In this document: positions 17,388-26,815 of the stretch, in pieces
Numbering within the stretch: position 1 is the first letter of the stretch
Layout: each line of letters opens with the position of its first letter
DNA from: Planococcus sp. MSAK28401
Lineage (GTDB): Bacteria > Bacillota > Bacilli > Bacillales_A > Planococcaceae
DNA: 64,000 bases
Assembly (NCBI RefSeq): GCF_018283455.1
Contig: NZ_JAAMTH010000001.1
Span: forward strand, 681,501-745,500
Direction of reading: 5' to 3'
The notes under the pieces: generated by a model
What the model was told of the DNA's origin: nothing
Seen by the model: the letters and a program-made list of their open reading frames with translations, nothing else
Databases searched by the model: none
Position numbers and translations under genes: made by a program

Positions 17388-18669
17388 GCTTGTACACCTC
17401 ACCGATCGCTGCCAGATTTCCTTTAGCTAATTCCTCGATGTTCGGATAATCGGGAAGGGCTTGGCCTAAACTTTCCTGATAATGGACCGGTTTGTAGTTC
17501 AGAGGCGACTGACTAATGGGATGCTGGACAAGCAGCTCTGTGTTATCATACACATATAGTTGGTCATCATATGTTTGTAGACCTACGGTCTTTCCTTGAT
17601 ACTTGGCTGGTACCGAGTAGTGTTTTCCTTTATAAGGAACCATATTTGAAGGGTTGACCTTTACAAGCGTGTGATTGATCTGATAAGAATCTCTTATTTG
17701 TTTCCGTGGTAGGGGCAATAAGAGGTTCTTTTCTTGTTTTAGTGCAAATACGGGTATTTTATGCGTCCCTTGATGAAACGATTGATTGATCCGTTCGCAT
17801 AGCTTTTGCACAAATTGATGCAGCTCTTCCAAGTTGAACTTGCCTTGATAGGCATGGATTTCATCCAAGTATTTCATCGGTGCTTCCACTTTGCCTTTCG
17901 TATTCGGTTTTCCGGCAATGCAGGGATGTACTTTGAATCCATAGTCTTGCGCAAATTGGGCGAACTTCGCATTGACCTTTCCCTTGGAATAACGGGTACG
18001 GGAATCGTCCATGACGGTTTTCATGTTGTCGGTGACAATCACTTTCGGCACACCGCCAAAGGTTTCAAACGCATCGTTCATAAAGGAAAAGAGAACGGCT
18101 TGCGATTTGGAGATGCTTAGATGGAAAGCGCGGAATCGCGAATAAGAAAGCAAGAGGACAGCGACGTTGATGTAGACGACTTCTCCGTCCTTGGTTTCAT
18201 AGGGCAGGTTTTCTTTCCAGTCCAGTTGGGCTTGTTCCCCGGGAGGGGTCTCAAAACGTGCACTCGATTCGAGGGGCACCGTTCGTTTCCCTTCCTTGAA
18301 ATAGGCATTAAATTCAGGTGTTCGTTGAATATATGCACGGAAAGTCGATTGTCCGCATTTCAATCCGTGATTGTCTTTCAAGTATTGCCAGAGAATCCGT
18401 TTGTAATAGAAAACCTGTTTGGATTCGACGGATAGAAGAAGCGAAATGACTTCGTAAAATTCGTCGATTTGGGAGCCTTTCTTCTTGGTTTTGGATGGCG
18501 TGAAGCCGTTTAGGTATTTATCGATTGTTCGGCGGTCCACATCAAGCTTTCTCGCCAGTTCACTTTTGTTTATTTTCATTTTTAGATTCTCCATTAGGGT
18601 TTTAAATTTCGGTAAGTCACTCAATTTCTTCACTTCAAATTCCGTTTCAATCGCTAGCTGTATGTACAT
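17380..18669 (-). CDS. istA: IS21 transposase IstA
   Basis: 429-aa DDE transposase. A helix-turn-helix near residues 33-55 (KSELARKLDVDRRTIDKYL) is followed by the integrase core: first Asp in QAQLDWKENLP, second in VIVTDNMKTV, and Glu in NTKGKVEAPMKYLDE. The C-terminal beta domain contains PYKGKHYSVPAKYQGK. GAGGTG precedes the ATG. Length and motifs suggest an active element. Confidence 0.95.
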   Translation of the reverse strand: MYIQLAIETEFEVKKLSDLPKFKTLMENLKMKINKSELARKLDVDRRTIDKYLNGFTPSKTKKKGSQIDEFYEVISLLLSVESKQVFYYKRILWQYLKDNHGLKCGQSTFRAYIQRTPEFNAYFKEGKRTVPLESSARFETPPGEQAQLDWKENLPYETKDGEVVYINVAVLLLSYSRFRAFHLSISKSQAVLFSFMNDAFETFGGVPKVIVTDNMKTVMDDSRTRYSKGKVNAKFAQFAQDYGFKVHPCIAGKPNTKGKVEAPMKYLDEIHAYQGKFNLEELHQFVQKLCERINQSFHQGTHKIPVFALKQEKNLLLPLPRKQIRDSYQINHTLVKVNPSNMVPYKGKHYSVPAKYQGKTVGLQTYDDQLYVYDNTELLVQHPISQSPLNYKPVHYQESLGQALPDYPNIEELAKGNLAAIGEVYKHD

Positions 18670-19945
18670 ACTTAATCACCTCTAGATTAGTATGCCGATG
18701 CACATCAAAACTGTACATGCTTAGACAATCATTTTAGTACATAGTTAAGCTATCATTTCTAATTTATTTCAGAAAGAATAAAGACGCATCTATTCAAATA
18801 GAAGAAACGCCTAGCGAAAGTGTGGCGGAAGAGATAGAAGTGGAGGAGCCGGAACCCGAAGACGACGACAGCCAGTTGAATCCGGTCGTGACGGAAGTCG
18901 AAGACGCGGAACTCGTCAAGCACGGCTATAAGCGGATCGAGATCCCGGCGAATATGATGCCTGTTATCGCTGAGACGCTGAAAGACGGAGCAGTTATTTT
19001 CCATCAAAGCCGGACGTTCCGCGTGCAGTTCAGCCCGGAAGTTGTGAAAGGCTTGAAGGATAAGAGTATGACGCTCATTGAGCGGGTCAACGGCAAGGGC
19101 TATATGCCGGCGGTGAAAAAAGACGGCGTGAAAGGGATTTACGAGCAGGCGGTCTTGGTGAAACGGGTGAACCCTGGGCTCGTTGCCCATGCGAGCATGA
19201 GCCTGTTGACGACGGTGGTTGGCCAGCAGCAACTCATGGAAATTCAAAGTTCCTTAAAGAGCATGGAGAAAAAACTCGAGACGCTCATTCAACACCGTGA
19301 ACACGATTTCGCCGGGAAAATCGACGCGCGTTTTGGCTATTTCAAAGAAGTCATCGAACGCTTCCGGAGAAACGGCATCACACTCGGCGGCGTGGAAGAC
19401 GCGGAAATCGAAGGCTTTTACACGGCGACGCTGCAGGATTTGAAAGTGCTGACGAAAGACTTGAAAGCCATTGTGGCGAGTGTCGAAAGTTTGAAAGAGC
19501 ACGAAACGCTGCGGAAATGGGGAGAGGCCCCGGTGAAAAAAGAGTACGAGCAACTCATCGGGCGCTTCAACACCAAGCAGGAACTATTGCTATTGAATGT
19601 GCAGTTTATCCAAGAATGCTACGAGCCATATTTGCGGACCATCCGCAATTACGAAGAAGCCGACGTAAAATCGCAGACTTTGGCAGAGATCGTTGCGGAG
19701 AATCACGCGTTGATCCAAAGCATTGAAGAGAAAGTGAAAAGCATTGAAGAAAACTATAAAGTGAAGATCAACTTCGGTCTGAAAGCCTTGAAGTATCGAA
19801 ACTTGGAGAGTTTGAAAGAGTTGGCGCCTGTGAAGATTAATGAACAACAAGCTGCCGAGCAAGAGATTCCTTCTGAAGTGTTGGTTGAAGTGACGGAAGA
19901 TGAGAAAGCTTATGCGTATGTGCCGCGGAGAAATGAATAGTACCG

Positions 19946-20003
19946 AAAACACCCTGTACCTGAGTAACGGCAAATGCCGCTCGCTTGGTAGAGGGTGTTT
20001 ATT
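19946..20003 (+). terminator. Terminator after the split gene
   Basis: AAAACACCCT and AGGGTGTTTA pair around a 35-base loop, which has its own short stem (GCGGC/GCCGC-like). It begins 6 nt after the stop at 19940. Confidence 0.6.
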
Positions 20004-20092
20004 CTAGTTGATCAAATTCAGTGGTATTTAAAGTTCGGTGGGATCCATTTCCGCTTCTCTTATTTATAGAAGCAGTTGAATTAAAGACAGCA

Positions 20093-20581
20093 TTAAAGCG
20101 TTTTTAAAAGCTCATAATCATTATCGATATGAAAACCATATTTTGTATAGAAATTCTTTTGTCTAATTTTTTGTTCGTCATTTTCGAAAGACATTTCACC
20201 GGTTATTGTAGTTATGTTTCTTTTCTTAGCTTCTTTAATAAGGTAAGTCATAAAAATAGATCCATACCCTTTACTATACTTCTTTATATGAGGTTTATTG
20301 CAGTTCTCTAACACTTGAATATCACTGATTTGTAAAGAATGTTCATTTAAAAAAAGAATCATTGATGATCGATCAATCTTTGTCCAGTGAACTGAGTACA
20401 ACCAAAAATTCAATACTGGACCTTCTTTATCTTCATGGAGAGCCAGCAAAACTGGCTCTCCATATTTTGTTTCTAAAAGGGTAGCCACAATTCCGCCTTC
20501 GCCTGGCTTATTGAATTCTTTCAACCTTTTTTTAAGTAAAAAAAATTTGAATTTGTTTATTGATTTTACCATTACTTCCAT
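20093..20581 (-). CDS. GNAT-family N-acetyltransferase-like protein
   Basis: 162 aa. The C-terminal half shows the acetyl-CoA pocket pattern KGYGSIFMTYLIKEAKKR followed by ITTITGEMS and NFYTKYGF, the usual motif A and motif B of GNAT enzymes. The N-terminal half is less typical and basic. The acceptor cannot be predicted. The minus-strand start at 20581 has AGGGG upstream at a suitable distance. AT-rich compared with most genes here. Confidence 0.75.
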   Translation of the reverse strand: MEVMVKSINKFKFFLLKKRLKEFNKPGEGGIVATLLETKYGEPVLLALHEDKEGPVLNFWLYSVHWTKIDRSSMILFLNEHSLQISDIQVLENCNKPHIKKYSKGYGSIFMTYLIKEAKKRNITTITGEMSFENDEQKIRQKNFYTKYGFHIDNDYELLKTL

Positions 20582-20827
20582 ACATTCACCCCTTTAGTTT
20601 TAATACGTGGAATGTATTAAATAGTTCCGATATATTTTTTATCAGATGAACATAGAAACGTAGAATTGACGGAACTTAATTCTTTTCGATTTATGTATCC
20701 ATATGTAATAACACCTTTTCTTGTTAATTATAAGATGTTGATGATTAACAATAAAATATTCACTGAATCGGGCTGTAATTTCATGTGCTATTCTGGAATT
20801 GTCTTACAAGGGAAAGGGGAATCTAGC

Positions 20828-21142
20828 ATGAGTACAGTTAATAGAGCGCTACAGTCTATAGGGAAATCTAATTTCGTTCACTACTTCGAGGATTATAAGG
20901 AACTGGCATTTAGCAAGGAAAAACTAAGCGGGAAAGATAAAATGCCTTTGGCTAAAAAGCTTTTAGAGGATAATCCAAATGCTTCTAAAATTTCTGGACA
21001 ATTAATCAGGATTTCTTCAGCTATTACCATATTTAAAAATGGGTGGGAAGAGGAAGCTTTAAAAGAAGTCATTGCTTCAAAGCATCACTCGATCAGTAAA
21101 GAGATAAAAGCAAAAGCCGCGACCTTAATTAGTATGAGATAA
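20828..21142 (+). CDS. Small hypothetical helical protein
   Basis: 104 aa, soluble, helical and basic (MSTVNRALQSIGKSNFVHYF at the start). The frame is open from 20666, but ATG 20828 has AAAGGGG 9 nt upstream and the preceding translation looks unstructured, so I use 20828. No family recognised with certainty; the composition would suit a small regulator-like protein. The gene stands alone between the GNAT gene and the toxin-like locus. Confidence 0.7.
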   Translation: MSTVNRALQSIGKSNFVHYFEDYKELAFSKEKLSGKDKMPLAKKLLEDNPNASKISGQLIRISSAITIFKNGWEEEALKEVIASKHHSISKEIKAKAATLISMR

Positions 21143-21214
21143 AAACCGAAAGAGTCTATTAATAAACTATTAAATAATAGAACCCAAAAACTTAATATGC
21201 TATAATTTAGACAT

Positions 21215-21250
21215 AAAAAAAGACCGAGTGCGCTAACACCCGGTCGATGC
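21215..21250 (-). terminator. Terminator of the toxin-like gene
   Basis: On the minus strand GACCGGGTG, a short loop, CACTCGGTC and seven T. A second hairpin, GTAACCGCC with GGTGGTTAC, lies nearer the stop codon (about 21303-21340). Confidence 0.75.
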
Positions 21251-21337
21251 AGTACATGCCGTATAAGTGCGGCTGGCCAAATTGAAGATGTTTTAAGCAA
21301 AGAGTAACCACCTACAATCCTGGCAGGGAGAAGGCGG

Positions 21338-21448
21338 TTACTTCTTTTTGTTGATGGCAATTGCGATGATCGCGACTCCAGCGGTCAAAGCTGAAGTGAG
21401 GAATATACCAAATTGAAATAGCATATTCATAGCATCGTAAGTTACCAT
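21338..21448 (-). CDS. Putative holin-like type I toxin, 36 aa
   Basis: 36-aa peptide: MVTYDAMNMLFQFGIFLTSA, then a hydrophobic stretch, ending AIAINKKK. A short polar start, one membrane helix and a lysine tail match the putative holin-like toxins of Bacillales (TxpA/BsrE-like type I toxins), whose translation is normally blocked by an antisense RNA. AAGGGGGTG lies 8 nt before the ATG. The 3' region is rich in hairpins, the usual place of antitoxin overlap. The antisense RNA itself cannot be shown from sequence alone. Confidence 0.75.
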   Translation of the reverse strand: MVTYDAMNMLFQFGIFLTSALTAGVAIIAIAINKKK

Positions 21449-21673
21449 ATCTAAACACCCCCTTTCTCAAGGGAGTGCCAACCGCCCGTCCACTTTATGT
21501 AGCTGCATTTTTTATTTTATCACGCAGATAGAGAGTTTACTATTGCGGATAAAATGTATGGAACTTGTGCCACATTCATTAAATAAAAAAAGATCGAGGC
21601 GGCATACATCAAAGCCAACCTTGATCCTTTATGAATAATAAGATTTCCCAATAAAATTCATTAAGAAATTTCT

Positions 21674-21778
21674 TTAGGGCAGCGGGTGGGATGACCACAC
21701 GCCCAGTATCAGGAGAAGTGCTTTAACACCCAAATTGTTAAGCAAGTTTCTTACTCTCAATGTAGTTTGTTTTAGCAT
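21674..21778 (-). CDS. Small hydrophobic peptide gene, toxin-like
   Basis: 34-aa peptide (MLKQTTLRVRNLLNNLGVKA, then LLLILGVW and a short polar tail). AAAGGGGG lies 7 nt before the ATG, much as in the toxin-like gene 330 bp away, and the downstream DNA again ends in a hairpin with a T run (about 21590-21625: GATCAAGG...GATC then seven T). The basic start and single hydrophobic helix would suit a type I toxin or leader peptide, but I do not recognise the family. Confidence 0.4.
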   Translation of the reverse strand: MLKQTTLRVRNLLNNLGVKALLLILGVWSSHPLP

Positions 21779-21942
21779 ATACATTCCCCCTTTAAGGAAT
21801 CGAACCTCGGAATTACTTCGAATTAACGTATCGATGAACTCAATCACCGATATAACAAGCAGCAATTCTCCCGCACCCCTAAAGGAACTTCTTTAAAGAT
21901 AGTATAAACTTTATATTTTGAGAATTCAAATGGCACATTTAT

Positions 21943-22006
21943 AAAAACACCCAACACTAAATGGTTGATACCGAATACCAACTCTTTAGTGTTGGGTGTT
22001 TTTTTA
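21943..22006. terminator. Bidirectional intrinsic terminator
   Basis: Perfect arms ACACCCAACACTAAA and TTTAGTGTTGGGTGT around a loop that can itself pair (TGGT...ACCA), T-rich on both outer sides. It closes the amidase gene on the minus strand. Confidence 0.9.
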
Positions 22007-22018
22007 CATTTTTAAAAT

Positions 22019-23476
22019 TCAGTGCGATTCCAAATCTGGTTTAATCCGTTTCTGCGTCGCCTGTTCATATGAATAAGCCAGTTCAATCAACCGCGCTTCG
22101 CTGAAGGCCTGTGCACTGAACGTAACACCGACCGGATGCCCGCTGCTCGCGTAACCGGCTGGCACGGTAATAGACGGATAGCCCGCTTTTGCCGGCATCC
22201 CCGCGCCGCGGTTGTTTTGGAATAACAATGCGTCGAGTTGGTGTTCTTTCATGACGAGGTCGATGCCTTCAGTCGTTGAAGAACGCCAATCGATTTCACG
22301 GTGCTTCAAGTATGTCGCGTCGTTCGGATCGTCGCTCAAGTTTTGTGCTTTCTCCAGTTCCGCCTGGCCGAATTTCATGCGGCGCTCGGGGTCTTGTTTG
22401 TTGAAGGCAATGACGTCAGCGAGTGATTTGACCGGCACGTCATCTGGTGTAGTGGCGAGATAGTCATTGACGCCGCGCTTGAATTCATACCATAACACGT
22501 CTGATTCAAACTCCTGCTGGGAAATCGTCAATTCGACGACGGTGGCGCCGAGTGCTTTGATTTGCTCGATTGCTGCGTCCATAATGGCGCGTTCTTCCGG
22601 TGCTTCGTGGTTCAAGTACGAAAGATCGACGCCGATATGGGCGCCTTTCAAGCCGTCTGATTTGAGATGCGGCGTGTAATCGGTGAGTGCGCATGCTGTG
22701 CTCCCCAGTGTCGCCGGATCTTGTTCGTCGACGCCGGTCATGGCGCCGAGCAAGATTGCCGCATCTGCCACGGTACGTGCCATCGGTCCTGCGGTATCCT
22801 GGCTTTCAGCAATCGGGATGATGCGCGAGCGGCTGATGAGCCCGACGGTCGGCTTGATGCCGACGATGGAGTTGGCGCTTGATGGGCTGAGAATCGAGCC
22901 GGACGTTTCTGTGCCGACACCGACCACCGCGAAATTCGATGCGATCGCAGCACCCGTCCCGGAGCTCGAACCACCGACATCTTCCGGTTCAAAGACATCG
23001 ATGCCGTACGGATTTTTCACTTGGCCGGCGAGTGAGCTATAGCCGCTCGGGCCGTCTTGCGACATGAAATACGCCCATTCGCTCAAATTCACCTTGCCAA
23101 GAATGATGGCGCCGGCGTCGCGCAGTTGCTTCGCGACGAACGCATCTTCTTTCGCAAAATTGTGTTCAAGTGCGATGGCACCGGCAGTAGTCGGCATCTT
23201 GTCTTTTGTTTCTATATTATCTTTCAGCAACACTGGAATGCCGTAGAGCGGGCCTTGACCGTCCTGTCCGCGTTTTTCGTCCAGCTCGGCTGCGATTGCC
23301 AATGCGTCTGGATTGATGGCGCGGACGGAATTGATTTTCGGTCCGTTTTGATCGAGTGCTTCGATCCGGTCGAGATAGGCTTGGACCAATTCGACGGAGG
23401 TCAGTTTTTGGTCATGGAAGGCTTGTTGAATATCTTCAATGGTCGCTTCGATCAGTTTAAATGTGCTTGTTTCCAT
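22019..23476 (-). CDS. Amidase signature (AS) family enzyme
   Basis: 485-aa amidase related to GatA. The Ser-cisSer-Lys triad is visible: Lys in VLLKDNIETKD (near residue 88), and the serines in the signature GGSSSGTGAAIA and GTETSGSILSPSSAN. The GIKPT segment that usually follows is present. It hydrolyses an amide bond in the cytoplasm; since no GatB/GatC genes are near, it is probably a stand-alone amidase and not tRNA transamidation. GCGAGGAGC lies before the ATG. Monocistronic. Confidence 0.92.
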   Translation of the reverse strand: METSTFKLIEATIEDIQQAFHDQKLTSVELVQAYLDRIEALDQNGPKINSVRAINPDALAIAAELDEKRGQDGQGPLYGIPVLLKDNIETKDKMPTTAGAIALEHNFAKEDAFVAKQLRDAGAIILGKVNLSEWAYFMSQDGPSGYSSLAGQVKNPYGIDVFEPEDVGGSSSGTGAAIASNFAVVGVGTETSGSILSPSSANSIVGIKPTVGLISRSRIIPIAESQDTAGPMARTVADAAILLGAMTGVDEQDPATLGSTACALTDYTPHLKSDGLKGAHIGVDLSYLNHEAPEERAIMDAAIEQIKALGATVVELTISQQEFESDVLWYEFKRGVNDYLATTPDDVPVKSLADVIAFNKQDPERRMKFGQAELEKAQNLSDDPNDATYLKHREIDWRSSTTEGIDLVMKEHQLDALLFQNNRGAGMPAKAGYPSITVPAGYASSGHPVGVTFSAQAFSEARLIELAYSYEQATQKRIKPDLESH

Positions 23477-23553
23477 ATGTATGCTCCTCGCTATAATGAT
23501 GTACTACCTTTAATTGTACATGAATTCGTAATTTTGTATAAAGTTTTGGTCGA

Positions 23554-23705
23554 TGTCCCTGTGCACGACACAATTCTCCGGGTGAAAACCTTGGTGTGGA
23601 AGGGCTTGAATGTTGCGACGTCCCTGTGCACGACACAATTCTTCAGGTGAAAACCCTGTTGTGGAAGGATTTGTATGTTGCGACATCCATGTGCACCACA
23701 CAATT
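23554..23705 (+). repeat. R repeat array, three copies at 65-bp period
   Basis: Copies at 23554, 23619 and 23684, each 65 bp apart. The two 43-base spacers resemble each other (GGTGAAAACC, GTGGAAGG, TGTTGCGA shared). The third copy is diverged (ATCCATG). It sits between the divergent amidase and M14 peptidase genes. Confidence 0.95.
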
Positions 23706-23837
23706 AATAGATGTTTCAATAACTGGAATAAAGTCCTATTTTTAATAATTAATCCTTTTGCCTACTTCGGAATACGAAATATTCTGTTATATTAAGAGCT
23801 GGTAATAAAAATTTCAAGGTGAAGGGATGTTATGTGG

Positions 23838-26594
23838 ATGAAAAAAGTTTTTGCAGGATAGCTCTCGGTAATGCTGGTGTTGTCAGCGTTTGTGCCGACA
23901 ATGGCCGCAAATGAAACGGGGGCTAGTGCGACAGAACAAGCGACTGCGCTTGAAGTGAGCCGTTCGGTCTTTTCGTTGACCGAAGCGCGCACTGTCGAAG
24001 TGTCGGCTGATTTAGGCGAAGGGGTCGATTTGGAAGATGTCGAATTCCAGTTCGGAGGAAAGCCGTTGTCTGAATGGCAGCAATGGACAGAAGGCCAACA
24101 ATACAATGGCGACCCATTCATCACAGTGGTTGAAGAGCCTTCTTTTGTGGAAGGCACGAACAAAATCACCGCCGTGCTGGAATTTGGTTTATTGTACGGG
24201 ACGGATGATTTGTCCAACCGCACGATCCGCACGCAATACCAGCAATTTATCGGCGATTATGAACTGGCGCTGATTGATTCGGCAAGCGGCGACAAAGCGG
24301 CAGCGACTGTCGAATTGAATGTCTACGATGAGTTCAAGTTTTACGATGAATTAAAACCGGCGATCGATGATATTTTCGCAGCCGCTGAAGAAGATGCGGA
24401 CAACGATCGCTACCTCGAGTATCAGACCGTCGGCAAAACGGTGGAAGGGCGCGATATTCATTTCGTCATTTTGGCGCGAGATGAGGCAGCGGTCGATCAG
24501 TATTTGAATGAAACTTTGCCGACTGCGCTTGAAGATCCGGAAAGTTTAATTGAAAAACTTGAGAACGATACGATGGGCGATTACCAAGTGCCGATCTGGT
24601 TCAATAATATCCACCCGGACGAAGTGGAAGGCGTGGACGTGCAAGTTGAGTTGTTGGAGAAATTCGCTTTGGAAGACGAAGTGAAATTCATGAATACAGA
24701 CGGCGACACGGAATTTGAAGAGAACTTGAACGTTGACGAGGTGCTCGACGATGCGATTTTCCTCTATATGTTCACGAGCAACCCGGACGGCAGAGCGGCC
24801 AACACGCGCGCGAACGCCGAGGGCTTTGACTTGAACCGCGACAATGCGTACCAAACGCAAGTGGAAACGCAGCAAGTGAATGAAGTGCTGTCGAAATGGA
24901 CGCCGCTATCATTTGTGGATTTCCACGGCTATGTGGACGGGTTCTTGATCGAACCGGCAACACCGCCGCATAACCCGAACTTTGAATACGATTTATTGAT
25001 CGACAATATGATGGAACAAGCCAATGCGATGGGCCAGGCGGGCATCGCGAATTCCGAGCTGACCTCGTATTTCATTGCCAAAGACGGCTACGGTTCCGGT
25101 TGGGATGATATGACGCCAGCGTACACCGCAATTTACGCGATGCTTCACGGTGCGCTCGGCCATACGATCGAAGTGCCGACATTGAGCCAGGACGGCTATA
25201 ATGCACTTGTCGGCAGCGGACTCGGCGCGGCGAATTACGTGCATGACAATAAAGACCAATTGTATAAAGAGCAATTGGAGATCTTCAAACGCGGCGTGGA
25301 CGGGGAAGATAACCGTGCCGTCGATGAATATTACGTCAATGCGGCAGGTGAAGTGATCGGCCGTGACCGCGGAGACAATGAAAACTTCTTCCCGGATTAC
25401 TACGTGATTCCGACAGATGACAAGAACCAGAAGAATGCGTTGGAAGCTTATAATATGGCGGATTATTTGATTCGCAACGGCGTGGAAGTCGAAAAGACCG
25501 TGAAACCTGTCGAGGTGGACGGGGTAACTTATCCGAAAGGCACATTCATCGTGCCGATGGACCAGGCGAAACGCGGCTTGGCGAATGCCATGCTCTATGA
25601 AGGTGATAATGTTTCCGATTGGGATGCGATGTATGACCCGATCGTCGTCAACTTCTCCGATTTGAGAGGCTTTGATTTGGAAGAAGTTCGTGTTGAAAAT
25701 GCATTCGATGGAAAGACTCAAGAACTTGAAGAAGCGGTTGTTCCGACAAGCACGGTAAAAGGAAACCCGCCGAAACAAATTCTCGAGAACTCCACGAACG
25801 ATGCAATCCGCGTCGTCAACGCGTTGCTTGCTGACGGCAAAACAGTGGAAGTGCTGACGGAAAGCAAAGGAAAAGCGGAGGCTGGCGATTTCGTCGTAGC
25901 AACGAACGATCTTCGCGCGTATGCCGATGATTATTATTTTGAGACGCAAGTATTCGGCAACGGCAAAAATGCCGAAACCGAAGTGCTGGAGCAGCCAAGT
26001 GTTGCGGCCACCGGTTCTGCGCAATTGAACTTCTCGTTGCGCCAGCTTGGCTTTGAACTGACGGACGCTGCAGCAGCGGATGTCATCGTCAGCGATGGCG
26101 GTTCATTTAACGCAGCACAAATCACCGGCAAAACTTTTGTCGGGATCGGTGCACCTGCACTTAACGCTGTCAGTAAGAGCGGCTTGCTTCCAGGCTTTGC
26201 GTACACGAGCACCGGAAGCAGACACGAAGGGCTCGTCAAAGCCGATGTCGCGGAGCATCCGCTGACTGCCGGATACGAGCAGCAAGAAAATCTCTACGTC
26301 ACGACCGGTTCGTGGATTTCAAGCGTACCGGAAGGCGCAGAAGTGCTCGCGAGCTTCCAGGACAGCGACGATTTCTACCTCGCCGGCTGGTGGCCTGGCT
26401 ATGAACAAGCGCAAGGCCAAACGATGGCGATTACGGCTGATGAGGGAGAGACGACGTTTAACTTGTTTGCCAACTCTCTGGCATTCCGTGCCCATACTGA
26501 GCACAGCTACCGCTTCATTGCGAACTCGATTTACGATGCAGTGAGCGTTGAAGCTGAAGTGGTGGTGAAGGGGAAAGGGAAGAAGAAGCAGTAG
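23838..26594 (+). CDS. Secreted M14 metallocarboxypeptidase with amber codon in the signal peptide
   Basis: About 918 codons. The natural start is ATG 23838 (or 23832) behind GAAGGG and encodes MKKVFAG, then TAG at 23859-23861, then LSVMLVLSAFVPTMAANE in the same frame: a signal peptide cut by a stop. Downstream, the M14 zinc peptidase domain has NNIHPDEVEG (HxxE zinc ligands), NPDGRAANTR, FDLNRDNAY and FVDFHGYVDG (third zinc ligand). The C-terminal part from about residue 600 has beta-rich domains and ends in VKGKGKKKQ. Re-initiation at 23871 would give a protein without the basic n-region, so export may be impaired unless TAG is read through or is a sequence error. Confidence 0.88.
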
Positions 26595-26598
26595 GTGA

Positions 26599-26685
26599 TG
26601 TCCCTGTGCACCACACAATTCTCCGGGTAAGAACCTTGATATAGCGGCGTTTGCGTCACGCAACGCCCCTGTGCACAACACAATT
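26599..26685 (+). repeat. R repeat pair, 65-bp spacing, 3' UTR of M14 gene
   Basis: Copies at 26599 and 26664. The first begins 4 nt after the stop at 26594. The spacer has the shared core GAACCTTGAT. A terminator follows directly. Confidence 0.95.
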
Positions 26686-26686
26686 T

Positions 26687-26727
26687 GAGATCCGCTCCAT
26701 TCGACAATGGAGCGGATCTCTTTTTAT
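26687..26727 (+). terminator. Terminator of the M14 gene
   Basis: GAGATCCGCTCCAT and ATGGAGCGGATCTC form a perfect stem, followed by five T; it starts right after the second R copy. Confidence 0.9.
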
Positions 26728-26815
26728 TCGCCAGAGAAATTTCGGAAGCCGAATGATTTGAATTCATAGAGCTGTAAGAGTAATCTGAAAATAGATTTGA
26801 GAGGAGTGGAAGTAG

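Larger units (their letters stand above)
16582..18761 (-). mobile_element. IS21-family insertion sequence
   Basis: 2180-bp element with istB and istA on the minus strand. Ends read inward as TGTAAATGTCAACTTGACTA and TAGAAATGATAGCTTAACTA, followed in both by TGTAC. ATTTA is duplicated at 16577-16581 and 18762-18766, a 5-bp target duplication fitting the family. It looks intact and recent. Confidence 0.92.
16520..19940 (+). pseudogene. Membrane-anchored coiled-coil protein gene split by an IS21 element
   Basis: The 5' part (16520-16581) encodes MEYIYLLIAAVLVIVVGAF, an N-terminal membrane helix, behind GAGGCG. The 3' part resumes at 18767. Removing 16582-18761 and one ATTTA copy restores one open frame of 411 aa running ...GAF-IYFRKNKDASIQ..., so the gene was intact before insertion. 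The rest is acidic (residues ~35-50), then a globular stretch (KRIEIPANMMPVIAETLKDG) and long charged helices likely to form coiled coils. Family not recognised. The 3' fragment from GTG 18822 has no good ribosome binding site, so it is probably inactive. Confidence 0.85.

Noticed and set aside
18822-19940. Stand-alone gene starting at GTG 18822
   Set aside because: The frame continues upstream to the IS end and joins the 5' part at 16520 in frame; no ribosome binding site at 18822.
20666-20827. Longer form of the 104-aa hypothetical protein
   Set aside because: ATG 20828 has a far better ribosome binding site and the upstream translation looks unstructured.
23554-23705. R array read as a CRISPR array (22-bp repeats, 43-bp spacers)
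   Set aside because: Spacers resemble each other within and between loci, there are only 2-4 units per locus at many loci, and no cas genes lie near.
24993-26024. Long minus-strand frame of 343 codons
   Set aside because: It is antisense to the M14 peptidase, with no family match and biased composition: a shadow frame.
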